Part shown: piece by piece, positions 17,501 through 26,389 of the stretch
How positions within the stretch are numbered: position 1 is the stretch's first letter
Layout: each line of letters starts with the position of its first letter
Assembly: GCA_964527785.1 (NCBI GenBank)
Contig: CAZGNO010000010.1
Location: 1 to 64,000, forward strand
Direction of reading: 5' to 3'
Length of the DNA: 64,000 nucleotides
DNA from: JADJXV01 sp964527785
GTDB taxonomy: Bacteria > Bacteroidota > Ignavibacteria > Kapaibacteriales > UBA961
The notes under the pieces: model-generated
The model's input: only the letters and a program-made list of their open reading frames with translations
Databases searched by the model: none
Told to the model about the DNA's origin: nothing
Made by a program: the position numbers and the translations under genes

Positions 17501-18077
17501 CCTTGCTTTAGAGGAATTTGAGAAGGAAAGTGAACGGCTTAATTTCCTCACAACTCAAGTGAATGATTTACTTACGTCCGAAAAAACGCTTCATGAAACA
17601 ATTTTGGAAATTAACACAACTGCCCAGCAGAAATTTACTCAAACATTTGAGAGTATTCGAGGGCATTTTCAGAATTTGTTTGGAATGATGTTCCCCGGCG
17701 GTGGTGAAGCGAATTTGGTTATAAACGACGGCGATCCTCTGGATGCCTCAATAAATATTATCGCAAAACCGGCAGGTAAACGTCCACAATCCATTGAATT
17801 GCTTTCCGCAGGAGAGAAAACGCTCACTGCAATTGCACTACTTTTTGCAATTTACCTTGAAAAACCAAGTCCGTTTTGTATATTAGACGAGGTAGATGCA
17901 CCATTGGATGATGCAAATATCGAAAGATATTTACAAATTCTTCGTAAATTTAGCGAGAATACACAGTTTCTGATAATAACCCACAATAAAAAAACGATGG
18001 AAGCCGCTGATATTCTCTACGGTGTGACCCAAGAAGAAGAAGGTGTGTCGCGTGTGGTTTCTGTGCGCATGAATTAA
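14562..18077 (+). CDS. smc: Chromosome partition protein Smc
   Basis: This 1171-residue protein has the full SMC plan. The N-terminal ATP-binding half has Walker A GPNGCGKTN (31-39). Long coiled coils (about 170-500 and 680-1000) flank a hinge (about 510-660, with AELVGADANYRVAIEAALGE and GGARSKTEG). The C-terminal half has the signature LLSAGEKTLTAIALLFAIYL and Walker B FCILDEVDAPLDD. It acts with ScpA and ScpB to load on and compact the chromosome. Length is usual for bacterial SMC. The start has no clear Shine-Dalgarno, which is common in this phylum. Confidence 0.97.
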   Translation: MYLSKVEIVGFKSFSQKTLLSFTDGLTAIVGPNGCGKTNIVDAIRWALGEQKTAVLRSDSMENVIFNGTRTRKSLGMAEVSLTIENNKKILPVEYTEVTITRRLFRNGESQYLLNKTQCRLRDIIDLFMDTGMGADAYSVIELKMVESILSDRTDERRHLFEEAAGVTKYKARRREAQRKLDSTQTDLSRVQDILLEVRKNTASLGRQADKARLYNELLEQVRLLEIDLLRHEFLTMKQISATQETEFESLVSDKQKLKTVVEQSEAILSAAEQEQESVNYQLQLAQEQESKLNQSLAQLSQQNAVTNERRMSFEQSHVRLTKEQAESDRSGIFHSENMTKLTERLEIIKNKLKSADQHFNDYRQKRDTVRENVQVLREKLRVADSTFIEVNNRVVSLQTTNERHQERLTGLRRRINENILETERTVATLSELKDRAAEQEHRREAIEKAIRTAEKDSQLAHQRQSALRAEMDMLQSGIGNYKSDLAHKSASLEFLSGLMDTSESSVFLMKTQEWKPAADKALLAELVGADANYRVAIEAALGEAGRYFVVETRSDAEQGCAALSKNSKGKATFICREYAPDLSAPKAVEINDDVIGWASEIVRTDDVLRNILRGFLGKTLVVSTMEKAYQIVENKIADQAVTLSGEVVRAGIIRGGARSKTEGLAVGKREQIGLLQQEIDELKTVISDNEQKFQTARKEHDGINLRVYADAIRRTESEKNAFEQSLSQIRYRTEALESAQKQQREAHGKFTHDVETEEESHTGILDEITGAITHKNNANEIRSSLYQEVKDSENYLSELEQKVRSAEIELVQLRNEEKSLQSDKKRLEDQAANAERRTKSRSEEIQTILRNMEELSSSTAKNDSELSILREERGKAKAQFDYFTTKANTLKERYHTVAEEMRLCRREYEKHTAIVHEAELRLSQLRASIEHLIRRSEDELKLTIEELTCQPEDEFDLVKTQTLHKQRKSKLLSLGNVNFLALEEFEKESERLNFLTTQVNDLLTSEKTLHETILEINTTAQQKFTQTFESIRGHFQNLFGMMFPGGGEANLVINDGDPLDASINIIAKPAGKRPQSIELLSAGEKTLTAIALLFAIYLEKPSPFCILDEVDAPLDDANIERYLQILRKFSENTQFLIITHNKKTMEAADILYGVTQEEEGVSRVVSVRMN

Positions 18078-18130
18078 ACATTGATATTTCTACAATTCTA
18101 TTTTATCTAACCAGTAAGGATTCGATACGC

Positions 18131-18649
18131 ATGAAAAAAAATATTGTCTTGTTAGTTGTAACAATTGCTGCACTTTTCAGTAGCAATATGGCATTTGCTC
18201 AATTAGATCAAACACCTGAGTTTGTTCACGAAGAAAATTTGAAAAAACCGTTTCCTACTGTATGGAAAGCAATTCATAAAGCATTGGAAACAATCAATTG
18301 CCGTGTAGAAACCGAGAAGAAATCCGAAGCTGAAAACGGTTTGTTTAAGGGGAATATTCGCACAGAAAATTGGATATTTATTACCGGAGAAGATAGCACA
18401 TTGGATAGATTGGAAAAATACGGAGTAGTACCGACGATTCGTGCAGGAAGATGGGTTTCGGGTCGTGCTCAATTTAAATTTATCATCAAAGAAAAGGATG
18501 ATGAATCAACTGATATTCGGTTAACAACTGAAATTAGCGGTTTTGAGGAGTATGTAACTCAAAAGGTTCACTTCTGGAATTCCAACGGTCTTTTAGATAC
18601 TCAAATAATGGAAAAAATAAGAGCAGCATTAGCTGAAATGAAGGATTAG
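18131..18649 (+). CDS. Exported protein of unknown function
   Basis: This 172-residue protein has a clear signal peptide (MKKNIVLLVVTIAALFSSNM, cleavage near AFA-Q) and a TAAGGA ribosome site. The mature part (PFPTVWKAIHKALETINCRV, then RAQFKFIIKEKDDESTDIRL, LTTEISGFEEYV) has the strand-helix pattern of a BamC-like helix-grip envelope domain, as in some Bacteroidota periplasmic proteins. That is a pattern judgement, not a firm family match. Its stop is only two bases from the stop of the convergent gene at 18652. Confidence 0.7.
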   Translation: MKKNIVLLVVTIAALFSSNMAFAQLDQTPEFVHEENLKKPFPTVWKAIHKALETINCRVETEKKSEAENGLFKGNIRTENWIFITGEDSTLDRLEKYGVVPTIRAGRWVSGRAQFKFIIKEKDDESTDIRLTTEISGFEEYVTQKVHFWNSNGLLDTQIMEKIRAALAEMKD

Positions 18650-18651
18650 TT

Positions 18652-19350
18652 TTATTTCTTCTTTTCGTTGAAAATGCTATCAGGTAATCCTTTGTTGATT
18701 GCATACCTGGAATAAGTAAGCGTTGCGCTGCCTTTCACTTGTTTGGAAGGCGGCGTTTTTTTTGAATTGCTGCTGATGTCCCCGGTAAGTGTCTTTGGAA
18801 GTGAGAAATTCGGTAAATCAAACAGTATCTTCATTGTGGAGGGGAGTCCGAGTACGCTATGCTCGCCATAGGTGAACTCGAGTTGAACCGTACCGCGACG
18901 AGTAGAAGAAGTAATCTTTTCAACCACAGAACGACTTTCATCTATCCACAGAGTAGAAAGAATAATATCACCTGTATCTGATGCCGGAATGATTTTAACT
19001 AAAGTCAGATTCTTGCCGTTCGCTGATTCTTTTCCGCTATAGAGTGCAGTGTATTCGCCTGATAAAAGCGTGGCTACCGGAAGTCCCATACCTTGTTTGG
19101 GCAGCATCGCGAATCCTGTGGATTCGAGTTTGGTCTTATTGGGCTGCTTGAAGTATAACTTTGCTTTTGATTGAGGTGCATTCAGAAACTCCACATCTAC
19201 TTTCACATTTATATCCGCTTCAAAATCTTTGACTTGTTTGAACTTATCTTTTATTTTGGCTACAATTGAATTTGCTTCCGGTGTTTGAGAGAGTGTAAGA
19301 ACGGGGCAGCTACAGAATAAAACGACTAGTGTTATTAAACGGATAAGCAT
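18652..19350 (-). CDS. LolA-like outer-membrane lipoprotein carrier family protein
   Basis: This 232-residue exported protein has a signal peptide (about 1-21) followed by ANSIVAKIKDKFKQVKDFEADINV, KAKLYFKQPNKTKLES and IDESRSVVEKIT, the repeating strand pattern of the LolA/LolB/MucB-like fold. Proteins of this group bind lipid or lipoprotein acyl chains in the periplasm. It is longer than classical LolA (about 180 mature residues) and may be one of the DUF-type outer-membrane lipoprotein-sorting relatives. It converges with the gene at 18131 and lies downstream of scpA on the same strand (46-base gap). Confidence 0.7.
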   Translation of the reverse strand: MLIRLITLVVLFCSCPVLTLSQTPEANSIVAKIKDKFKQVKDFEADINVKVDVEFLNAPQSKAKLYFKQPNKTKLESTGFAMLPKQGMGLPVATLLSGEYTALYSGKESANGKNLTLVKIIPASDTGDIILSTLWIDESRSVVEKITSSTRRGTVQLEFTYGEHSVLGLPSTMKILFDLPNFSLPKTLTGDISSNSKKTPPSKQVKGSATLTYSRYAINKGLPDSIFNEKKK

Positions 19351-19396
19351 AGAATTGTAATAAAATTGAGGTATGAATTTAGTATTAAACAGTCAG

Positions 19397-20131
19397 TTAT
19401 TCGGCAATCGTTTCAGAACCCGAACGTTCTGAAATTACAAGATCGTCGCTGTTGTCATCTTGACGTAACCATACCAATTGCAATTTTACTAAATCCAAAA
19501 GTGCAAGGAATGTTACAACAATGTGCATTTTGGGGAGGTCGGCTATGAGTTCAATAAAACGAACATTTCTTTTAGAGCGCAACAACGATGTAATATATTC
19601 GATTTTTTCATCTACGGTTACCGACTGACGTTCAACAATATGTTGCTTAGACGCAACCGGTGCTTTGTCGAGTGCACGTTTCACAGCACGGAGCAAATCA
19701 AACAGTGTTGCATTTTTAAGCGAGTCATTATAATTTAGATGTGTTTGCTCGCCTTCAAAATAGGTACGGTAGAAATGATATTTCTTTTCATCGGCACGGA
19801 CAGCGAGGTCAACTGCAGCATCTTTGAATTGCTTGTACAGTAAGAGGCGTTCCACCAGTAATGCTCGCGGGTCTTCTTCTTCACCTGTTTCAGGGTTTAT
19901 GTGTTCGCTCGGAAGCAGCATCAATGTTTTAATCTGAATAAGAGTAGATGCCATTACCAAAAAATCACCTGCAAGCTCTAGGTCGAACATCTGGATGAGT
20001 CGGGTATAATCCAAAAAGTCACTTGTGATTTTTGCGATAGGAATATCATAAATATTAAGTTCATCCCGCCGAATAAAAAACAGCAAGAGGTCGAGAGGTC
20101 CTTCAAAATTTGGAAGTCTAATTGTGTACAT
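19397..20131 (-). CDS. scpA: Segregation and condensation protein ScpA
   Basis: This 244-residue kleisin begins FEGPLDLLLFFIRRDELNIY followed by DIPIAKITSDFLDY, the N-terminal SMC-neck-binding domain of ScpA, and has the ASTLIQIKTLMLLP segment. The C-terminus (RFIELIADLPKMHIVVTFLALLDLVKLQ) is the winged helix that caps the SMC head. ScpA bridges SMC heads and binds ScpB. It is on the strand opposite scpB and smc. The start is the ATG at 20131 with no clear Shine-Dalgarno. Confidence 0.95.
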   Translation of the reverse strand: MYTIRLPNFEGPLDLLLFFIRRDELNIYDIPIAKITSDFLDYTRLIQMFDLELAGDFLVMASTLIQIKTLMLLPSEHINPETGEEEDPRALLVERLLLYKQFKDAAVDLAVRADEKKYHFYRTYFEGEQTHLNYNDSLKNATLFDLLRAVKRALDKAPVASKQHIVERQSVTVDEKIEYITSLLRSKRNVRFIELIADLPKMHIVVTFLALLDLVKLQLVWLRQDDNSDDLVISERSGSETIAE

Positions 20132-20328
20132 TGTTATCGGATATGGGAATTTAGTCGTTGAAAGTCTTCAGTTGGCTATGCAATTACCTTGCCTAAAAGA
20201 GAATTTGGGACGGTAAACAGCGAATTGTTATTGCGTCAGGGAAGGTTAAGACACATTTTTTGATAAAAAATCCGGTATTGTTATTTTGATGTCTCCATGA
20301 TAGGTTGTTGTCCGGCAGGCACTGAATT

Positions 20329-20370
20329 CATAAAGAAAAAGCGAACAATTCTGTTCGCTTTTTCTTTATG
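20329..20370. terminator. Bidirectional intrinsic terminator
   Basis: A hairpin with GCGAACA and TGTTCGC arms around an ATTC loop is flanked by matching A-rich and T-rich tracts (CATAAAGAAAAA and TTTTTCTTTATG), so all 19 arm bases pair. It lies 21 bases beyond the stop of the minus-strand acyltransferase-like gene and should end its transcript before scpA. Confidence 0.85.
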
Positions 20371-20390
20371 AAAGTTATGTCAAGTTCTCC

Positions 20391-21554
20391 TTACCGCAGA
20401 AGCGCATAGACTATAATTGTACCGAGTGAAAAGCGAATGATTTCCGGAGCACGATAAACGTTCTTTTGTATGTATTCCAATAGGTAAATTGAAGAGAGCG
20501 TAACCGCAATAACTAATAACGCTGCGAGAGCAGAAACTTCAATGCTTTGAGATTTTCCGTATATCCTTCCAAAACTTGAAAACCAAGGCGTACCGTAAAT
20601 GATAATCAAATGAAGAATATACACGTGGAAAGATTTTGCGCTGAAGAAGGCATACAGTTCACGAAACCGATAGAGTTTTTTATGCATCCACGCAGTTAAT
20701 GAGAAGAAAATGAAGATAAGTCCCACCCGAATCAGCATGAAGGCAGGATTCGACATCATGAAATCATGCTGAGGAAGAGGCAGTTTGCTAAGAGCGAATG
20801 CTGCGATTCCTGCTGCAAAAGTCAAACCAAGTCCAATAATTGCGCTCTTTTTGAGAAGGAAATTATCTCGCTCTGCCGGTTCTAACTGCTTCAAATACGC
20901 CCCCAAGCTCACACCCATAAACAAGAAACCTGCAAAAGGGAAAATAGGGAACAATGAACCATGTTGATATGATAAAAATGCACTTATCGGTTCGGGTAAA
21001 AACTGAAACCAATGAACAGCATGAACAAACGGAGTAAGAATGAAAATTGAAAGACTAATAATTAATGCTGCAATTCCAAGAGAACGAACAGAGTAGAAAC
21101 TGCGGCAAACCCATACTACGAACAAGAGTGATAATCCGGTCAATTGCAAAATATTTGCTTGAAAAAATAATCTCCAAGCATCATAATTTAAAAAAGGAAG
21201 GTCAAATATCCGGTTCGCCGGAAAAACTAATAAATATCCTACGCTTATTAGTATCAAAGCCCATCGAATACGGCGTATCATTGTGTCGTTATTCATTCTG
21301 CCGGATGGCTCACGTTTCATAGCGAACACGTGAACGGCACCTGAAACCATAAGGAAAATAGGTGCTGTCAAGCCCCGGATAAAATTCCAAATATTCCAAG
21401 GGAACTCAGCGGTATTAAGGACTTGTGGATGAGTAAGGGCATCAATTGTATGCCCTTGAACCATCATTATCATTGCAATACAACGTGCTAAATCCAAAAT
21501 GAAGAGGCGTGAATTTTTCGAACCGAGAAGTGTGGTTTGTAAAGATGCTCCCAT
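20391..21554 (-). CDS. Heparan-alpha-glucosaminide acetyltransferase-like membrane protein (DUF1624 type)
   Basis: The protein is 387 residues from the ATG at 21554; a TTG at 21629 could extend it by 25. It has about ten hydrophobic helices. Near the start RLFILDLARCIAMIMMVQGH contains the R/D-A-R and GH features of the DUF1624/HGSNAT-like and related acyltransferase-3 families, and IFLMVSGAVH follows. Members move acyl groups onto sugars or lipids across the membrane. The neighbours do not reveal a substrate. A bidirectional terminator follows the gene. Confidence 0.7.
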   Translation of the reverse strand: MGASLQTTLLGSKNSRLFILDLARCIAMIMMVQGHTIDALTHPQVLNTAEFPWNIWNFIRGLTAPIFLMVSGAVHVFAMKREPSGRMNNDTMIRRIRWALILISVGYLLVFPANRIFDLPFLNYDAWRLFFQANILQLTGLSLLFVVWVCRSFYSVRSLGIAALIISLSIFILTPFVHAVHWFQFLPEPISAFLSYQHGSLFPIFPFAGFLFMGVSLGAYLKQLEPAERDNFLLKKSAIIGLGLTFAAGIAAFALSKLPLPQHDFMMSNPAFMLIRVGLIFIFFSLTAWMHKKLYRFRELYAFFSAKSFHVYILHLIIIYGTPWFSSFGRIYGKSQSIEVSALAALLVIAVTLSSIYLLEYIQKNVYRAPEIIRFSLGTIIVYALLR

Positions 21555-21940
21555 CGGAACAGAACTGCCTATAATGTGATTAGAAGTGTTATTGAATACA
21601 AAATTCCGAACTCTAACGGTATGAATCAACTTAATTGTTTTTCATTTAGATTTAATATGCTGCAGTAAGTCCTCATTGTGAAGATTTGATACTTGTACTG
21701 TGGTGTAGTACTTTTATGCGGTATTTTTCAGAAATGCTGGAATGATTAACCAGTGTAACTTGTTGTAAAATAGTATTGTTGTGATTGATTCGGTGCGAGA
21801 GTGCGCTACATTGAACGGTATCATAAACAGTCATATTGTATGCGATTCCATTGTTGGAAAATCACCCAAAACGACCTATTTCTGTACGGATTAAATATTT
21901 ATTAACTTTAACTAATAGTGTGAAACTCATGCTAAAATGC
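21555..21940. other. Intergenic region, nothing clear
   Basis: This AT-rich gap lies between two minus-strand genes. A short weak hairpin occurs around 21690-21715 (AGTAC arms). No -7 box for the downstream acyltransferase-like gene and no coding region could be supported. Confidence 0.4.
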
Positions 21941-23581
21941 TTATTTAGCTGCTGCACTTGCTTTTACAAACCCTGCGGTAGGGCATCCTATAGTAAAACG
22001 AATATCGCCCTTTCCGGACACTAAGAAAATATGCTGGGTAGTCGCCCCGGCTGCTAACGGTTCAGGGAAAAGTTGAATTGCCTTGCCGGATAAAACTTTT
22101 TGCCCCGGGGCAAGCTCTGCTTTACTTTGGAGTGGACGTATTCCTTTTATTTGCCTCCCGACTACAGTATGAGTTGGTAATTTGCCGTTGTTCGTTATCG
22201 AAACAGTAATCCGAAAAACATCATTGCCAAGCGGTTCAACCTTTGGCTGCGCAACCGATAGTACGGGCATCATTCTGGCTAGTTGAATCAACAAGTTTCT
22301 TGCTCCCGTTGCAACAGATTCCAAACTGTCGGCAGGGGGATTGTGCAGGGCAAACGGAGCGAAACCGCCGATTTCTACGTTCATGTCTTTAAAATCAGGA
22401 TGTTCGTATCGTTTCCACGGGGTGAAGTTTACAGGTGTAAACTTTTGTATCCATTTTGATGCACGTATTTCAAGGTCCATTGAGCTTTTTTTGTCATCTG
22501 AAGGTTTTTTAGAGACATCTTTTGTGGTGTCGGCTACAGACGCAGGATATACCCACGCAGGAGCGCAGTAACTTAAACGACCACCGTGATAATATACCCA
22601 TTGAGCAATATCACCTGCTGGCGGTTCTGCTTTGGACGGGAATTGAATATGCTTTTTGAGAAGTGTGGCAACTTGTGAATAGCTTGCCGAATCGGGGGCA
22701 AAGTTATTTCCTGTTTGCTGTTCAGGTGTTGCAATTTTCCATGGTTCAGTGATATTATCGTAATATTCAAAGGTAAAAACTGCCAAAATAGTATTGTGTG
22801 CAAAAAGAAATTCACCTAAAGCGCGAGCTTCGGGTGAAGAAAATGGATAATCGCCGCCGTCAATTTGATACGGTTTGTATTTGAATGTGGAGTTCCTATT
22901 GATGTTTGTCCCGCCTATTTCATCCTCATTCACTTTGCCGTCGTTGTCGTTATCTTTTCCCTCCGAAAATAAACGGTACTGTCCGATTTCTCCTTTACGT
23001 TTATCGGCTTTTTTCAGAAGTGACGAATCCTCCGGGTTTAGCATCCATTCGCCGGAAGGGTCTGTTACGCGCATCATAGTTACTTGTGCGTCTGCATTGA
23101 GGTCTTCGGCACCGTCTTCGTCTGTTGCTCCGTCGCGGTCTGCATCATCAGCTTGTGCATTACCGTGTCTGCTGATTTTTGGTGTGGAAAAATATCCTTC
23201 GGCGGCATCCGGTGAAAGTCGGGGTATTACATATACAGTTACCTGCTCTAAAAGCGATTTGAGAGAGTCCGATGTCATTGAACGTATAAACTCAGTCGCC
23301 GCAAAAGTACTTGCCATATCATCAGGTTCAGTGCCGGCAATAATTAGCAGAGCGGGTTTTTCGATGCGTTCTCCAGTGCCTATTTCAACCGCATAGATTG
23401 TTCGCCCTCCGGCAGATTTTCCTATCTCATTCATTGTTACGGTTGCTGCGTGCTGTGATGCAATTTCTTTAAGTGATGCCTCGAGGGTTTGATGGGGTAC
23501 ATATCCACGCTGCTGTTGGGCAAGACATAAGCAATTGGCAATCACAAAGAGTAGGAGTGAAAGACGGAGAAATTGAAGCAT
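21941..23581 (-). CDS. M14-like carboxypeptidase homologue with atypical active site
   Basis: This 546-residue exported protein (signal peptide about 1-21) has the fold markers of zinc carboxypeptidases: GKSAGGRTIYAVEIG, ALLIIAG, VYVIPRLSPDAAEGY, NINRN (226-230) with GGDYPFSSPEARAL, and VEIGGFAPF further on. The zinc site is odd. Where HxxE is expected there is GTEPDDM (83-89), and where the later zinc His normally sits there is FTFEYY (269-274). Two Asp-rich loops (DADRDGATDEDG, about 147-158, and DNDNDGKVNEDE, about 210-221) resemble calcium loops. It may bind peptides or glycans without classical catalysis, or use another metal arrangement. Confidence 0.75.
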   Translation of the reverse strand: MLQFLRLSLLLFVIANCLCLAQQQRGYVPHQTLEASLKEIASQHAATVTMNEIGKSAGGRTIYAVEIGTGERIEKPALLIIAGTEPDDMASTFAATEFIRSMTSDSLKSLLEQVTVYVIPRLSPDAAEGYFSTPKISRHGNAQADDADRDGATDEDGAEDLNADAQVTMMRVTDPSGEWMLNPEDSSLLKKADKRKGEIGQYRLFSEGKDNDNDGKVNEDEIGGTNINRNSTFKYKPYQIDGGDYPFSSPEARALGEFLFAHNTILAVFTFEYYDNITEPWKIATPEQQTGNNFAPDSASYSQVATLLKKHIQFPSKAEPPAGDIAQWVYYHGGRLSYCAPAWVYPASVADTTKDVSKKPSDDKKSSMDLEIRASKWIQKFTPVNFTPWKRYEHPDFKDMNVEIGGFAPFALHNPPADSLESVATGARNLLIQLARMMPVLSVAQPKVEPLGNDVFRITVSITNNGKLPTHTVVGRQIKGIRPLQSKAELAPGQKVLSGKAIQLFPEPLAAGATTQHIFLVSGKGDIRFTIGCPTAGFVKASAAAK

Positions 23582-23627
23582 ACTGTTGAATAATTATGAA
23601 GAATATAGAAAGCGATATTGTTTTGGG

Positions 23628-24194
23628 TTATGTGTGAAAGTCTTCAATACGTTTACTGAGTATTTTGCTGCGATAATTTACTTCGTTCCACTGAGCATAT
23701 TCAATAAAGCGATAGCCGCGTTTACTGTAGTACTCTAATAAATGATGGGCGTGCTCGGAGGTGTCGAGCGCAAGCTCGGTTGTTCCAAGTGCTGTAAAGG
23801 CAATCTGCTCTATCGTATCCATAAGTAATGACCCCAAGCCACTTTTTTGAAATTCTGGAATAACTGCAAACTGTCCGAAATGGGCAACATGGCTTTGTGC
23901 GTAAAATGCAGTTCCTTTGGTCCAGCCGGGATAATTGAGAGTAATTGTTCCGATGATTTTGTTATTACCAAGGGCTACTAAACACAGTGCATTTGTTAAT
24001 GCTCTGTCACGAGTGATACCTTCCCCTTGATGTGTAGCCAAAAAACGCAAACCCATCTCAGCCAGTCGGCGATAGGACAGGTGAAGCATTTCGGTCATTT
24101 CGGCAAATGAATCGTTTGGTTGAATTAGTCTAATAACTATATCGGTATCATTGATCCTAGTTTGAATAGGTAGGATTTGCATAATCTGAGCCAT
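23628..24194 (-). CDS. GNAT-family N-acetyltransferase
   Basis: This 188-residue protein is a GNAT acetyltransferase. Motif A is visible as FAVIPEFQKSGLGSLLMDTI, where Q-x-x-G-x-G binds acetyl-CoA, and motif B as ELALDTSEHAHHLLEYYSKR followed by GYRFIE. It would move an acetyl group from acetyl-CoA to an unknown amine. It lies 19 bases after the HAD gene on the same strand, so the two are likely co-transcribed. Confidence 0.88.
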   Translation of the reverse strand: MAQIMQILPIQTRINDTDIVIRLIQPNDSFAEMTEMLHLSYRRLAEMGLRFLATHQGEGITRDRALTNALCLVALGNNKIIGTITLNYPGWTKGTAFYAQSHVAHFGQFAVIPEFQKSGLGSLLMDTIEQIAFTALGTTELALDTSEHAHHLLEYYSKRGYRFIEYAQWNEVNYRSKILSKRIEDFHT

Positions 24195-24213
24195 AGCAGC
24201 GTTTTCTTCCTAC

Positions 24214-24897
24214 TTAGTGTTTATTATGTTCAGTAAGTATTTCAAGTAATTGCTTGATATCTTTAAGGTCATAATCTGCCTGTACCTCCTGCGATCCGAA
24301 TACATCGCCATATCTGGCAAATGCAGTTACCATCCCTACATTTTTTGCGCCCACCATGTCACGCTCTGCCCAGTCACCAATCATGATTGCTTCGTGCGGC
24401 AGGACATTCAGTTTGGATAGTGCCATCTGAAACGGTTTGGGACTTGGCTTGCGTTCCCCTGTGTCATCGAACGTAACAACCACATCAAAGATATGGTGAA
24501 AGTTCATATAGCATAACCTGAGCCATGCTTCACGGGCAGGGGCATCGGATACTACCGCGAGTTTTACGTTTGATTTTACCAATTTCATCAATGTTGCCGT
24601 AACATGGGGATAGGGCTTTAATGCGGCTTCGCGTGCACGACGATAGGCGATAATACCGGCGGAGAGAATCCGAAAATCTACATAACCTAATAATTCGTGA
24701 AGAAGCTGGTCGAATACTTTTTGGTACTCAATACCCTGCTCGTTGTAGATTTTATCAATGTGAGTTTTAATCTGTTCATGGGTGAGTTTCATACCTGCGT
24801 CCATCATTGCCCCGATAGCAGCATCAACTGCCTGTCGTTTCATCGCCATAAAATCAACGAGTGTATTATCAAGGTCGAATATGACTGCACGAATCAT
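24214..24897 (-). CDS. HAD-superfamily hydrolase
   Basis: This 227-residue protein has all HAD motifs: FDLDNTLVD (Asp8 nucleophile, Asp10), AVVSDAP (motif II), GERKPSPKPF with the conserved Lys (motif III) and MIGDWAERDMVGA (motif IV). The helical cap between motifs I and II makes it a subfamily I enzyme, often a phosphatase for nucleotides, sugar phosphates or phosphoglycolate. The substrate is not evident. A possible -7 box (CAAAAATA on the plus strand, 24964-24971) lies 67 bases upstream. Confidence 0.88.
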   Translation of the reverse strand: MIRAVIFDLDNTLVDFMAMKRQAVDAAIGAMMDAGMKLTHEQIKTHIDKIYNEQGIEYQKVFDQLLHELLGYVDFRILSAGIIAYRRAREAALKPYPHVTATLMKLVKSNVKLAVVSDAPAREAWLRLCYMNFHHIFDVVVTFDDTGERKPSPKPFQMALSKLNVLPHEAIMIGDWAERDMVGAKNVGMVTAFARYGDVFGSQEVQADYDLKDIKQLLEILTEHNKH

Positions 24898-25132
24898 AAA
24901 TCATTCTCCCAAAGTATGTAGGTAGGATATAAGGGCAATAAAAGAATTGCGGTACTTTAGAAGCAAAAATAACGAAGAAAATTGGTTTGTTTCTTACTTT
25001 TTTTGGCTGATTGACAGTATTGAAGTTATTTACAATAGCCAACGGTGATAGTTTTTTGGTAAAGTTATGATAAGGCAGTGGATTTGAAAATGCTCAGCTA
25101 AAATTACAACGTGTTTCTCAGTCAAAAGTAAA

Positions 25133-26119
25133 TTACAATCGCTGGAGCATCTTCTTTGCCCGGGGCACAAACTCGCTTGTAGGGTAGTAATCCACCAGTT
25201 TTTGGAATGCTTTCTTCGCTTCATCTTTTTTGCCTAGGCGTTGATATGACTCGGCTATCATCAATTGAGCATCGTCCGATTTCGTCGAGTTTTTGTATGT
25301 AAGTACCTTTTGGAAATTAGATATTGCTTGGTCGAACTTCGATGTACCGAAATATGATTCACCAAGCCAGTAAAATGAATTTGCCAAAGTTTCGGGGTTC
25401 TTTTCAGTTTTTAGAGTTTCGTTCAATAAGATAATTGCTTGGTCATATTGTTTCTTGGAAATCAAATTCATTGCCGAATGATAGAGCGAGCCGGGTTTGA
25501 CAGGTTTAGTCGCAGTATCGTTTTTTGTGTTTTCTGCCTGTTTCTGTGGCTTTTCATCCGGCTTAATTACATCCTCATTTTTCACTTCTTCCTTTGTTGC
25601 AATTGTTTTTTTGAGTGCAGTTTCTTTGGGTTTTATAGGTTTGGTTTTTACAGTTGGCTTCGTTTTGGCTTTCGGAGCAACTTCATCGGATACTATTTCA
25701 TCGCTATCATCATTAGTTTGGGAGGAAAGTCCCGCCTTTGCTGATGATTTGGGTTGAAATGTACCGGAGACACTATTCTTCAAAACTTCTACTTCCGTTT
25801 TCACTGTTGATAGTTCTTTCGCCACCGAATCAATTTTTTTCTCGGTTACCGCTTGGCGATTCTCAAATACTTGCATTTGCTCACGGAGGGTAGGGATTCT
25901 TTTACGAGGGGCGGATTGTACTGTAATGGTGTCCGATTGTGAAATGCTTTGCTGTAATGGTGGCAATTCATGGAGCATTGAAGCAAGCGGAGGTAAGGGG
26001 GCATTGACGGAAGAAGCGGACTTCGGTGCAGAGCAGCCAACTACCAAAATCGCAGCGATAATGCAGAATGCTAACCAAGCTAATATAATTTTTCTTCCAA
26101 ACATTGAATTGAAAATCAT
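25133..26119 (-). CDS. CpoB/YbgF-like lipoprotein with C-terminal TPRs
   Basis: This 328-residue protein (ATG at 26119, or 26104) has a signal peptide ending in the lipobox VVGC, a short coiled coil (EQMQVFENRQAVTEKKIDSV), a Lys/Pro-rich linker with many KPTVKTKP-type repeats, and C-terminal TPR-like repeats starting at SLYHSAMNLISKKQYDQAII. This matches CpoB (YbgF), which works with Tol-Pal during cell division. Here no tolB or pal gene is adjacent, so the link is from domain layout only. The linker is charged and simple in sequence. Confidence 0.75.
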   Translation of the reverse strand: MIFNSMFGRKIILAWLAFCIIAAILVVGCSAPKSASSVNAPLPPLASMLHELPPLQQSISQSDTITVQSAPRKRIPTLREQMQVFENRQAVTEKKIDSVAKELSTVKTEVEVLKNSVSGTFQPKSSAKAGLSSQTNDDSDEIVSDEVAPKAKTKPTVKTKPIKPKETALKKTIATKEEVKNEDVIKPDEKPQKQAENTKNDTATKPVKPGSLYHSAMNLISKKQYDQAIILLNETLKTEKNPETLANSFYWLGESYFGTSKFDQAISNFQKVLTYKNSTKSDDAQLMIAESYQRLGKKDEAKKAFQKLVDYYPTSEFVPRAKKMLQRL

Positions 26120-26389
26120 AATTAAAAGTTATTACTGATGGTAGGTGGGCAATCAATGTGCCAAGTCAGTTTTTTTTTGTTAAAAATCATACCTTTTTAT
26201 GACTTCTTGGTAACAAGTTCCATAAAAGTATGGTTACTCCCTACAGCAACCGAAATTTGTGGGAAATTTGCACGATGTGCTGATTATCTCCTTTTCGGGT
26301 TTTTTTGTTGAATATTCTCCACTTTGAGCGTTACTCACCACAAAAAAAACAGGAATTTACTTTTTTTATGTAATTATCATCATACAGCT

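Noticed and set aside
12251..18077. Phage or mobile island around the SMC genes
   Set aside because: All genes are core cell-division and chromosome genes with normal lengths and no integrase or attachment sites.
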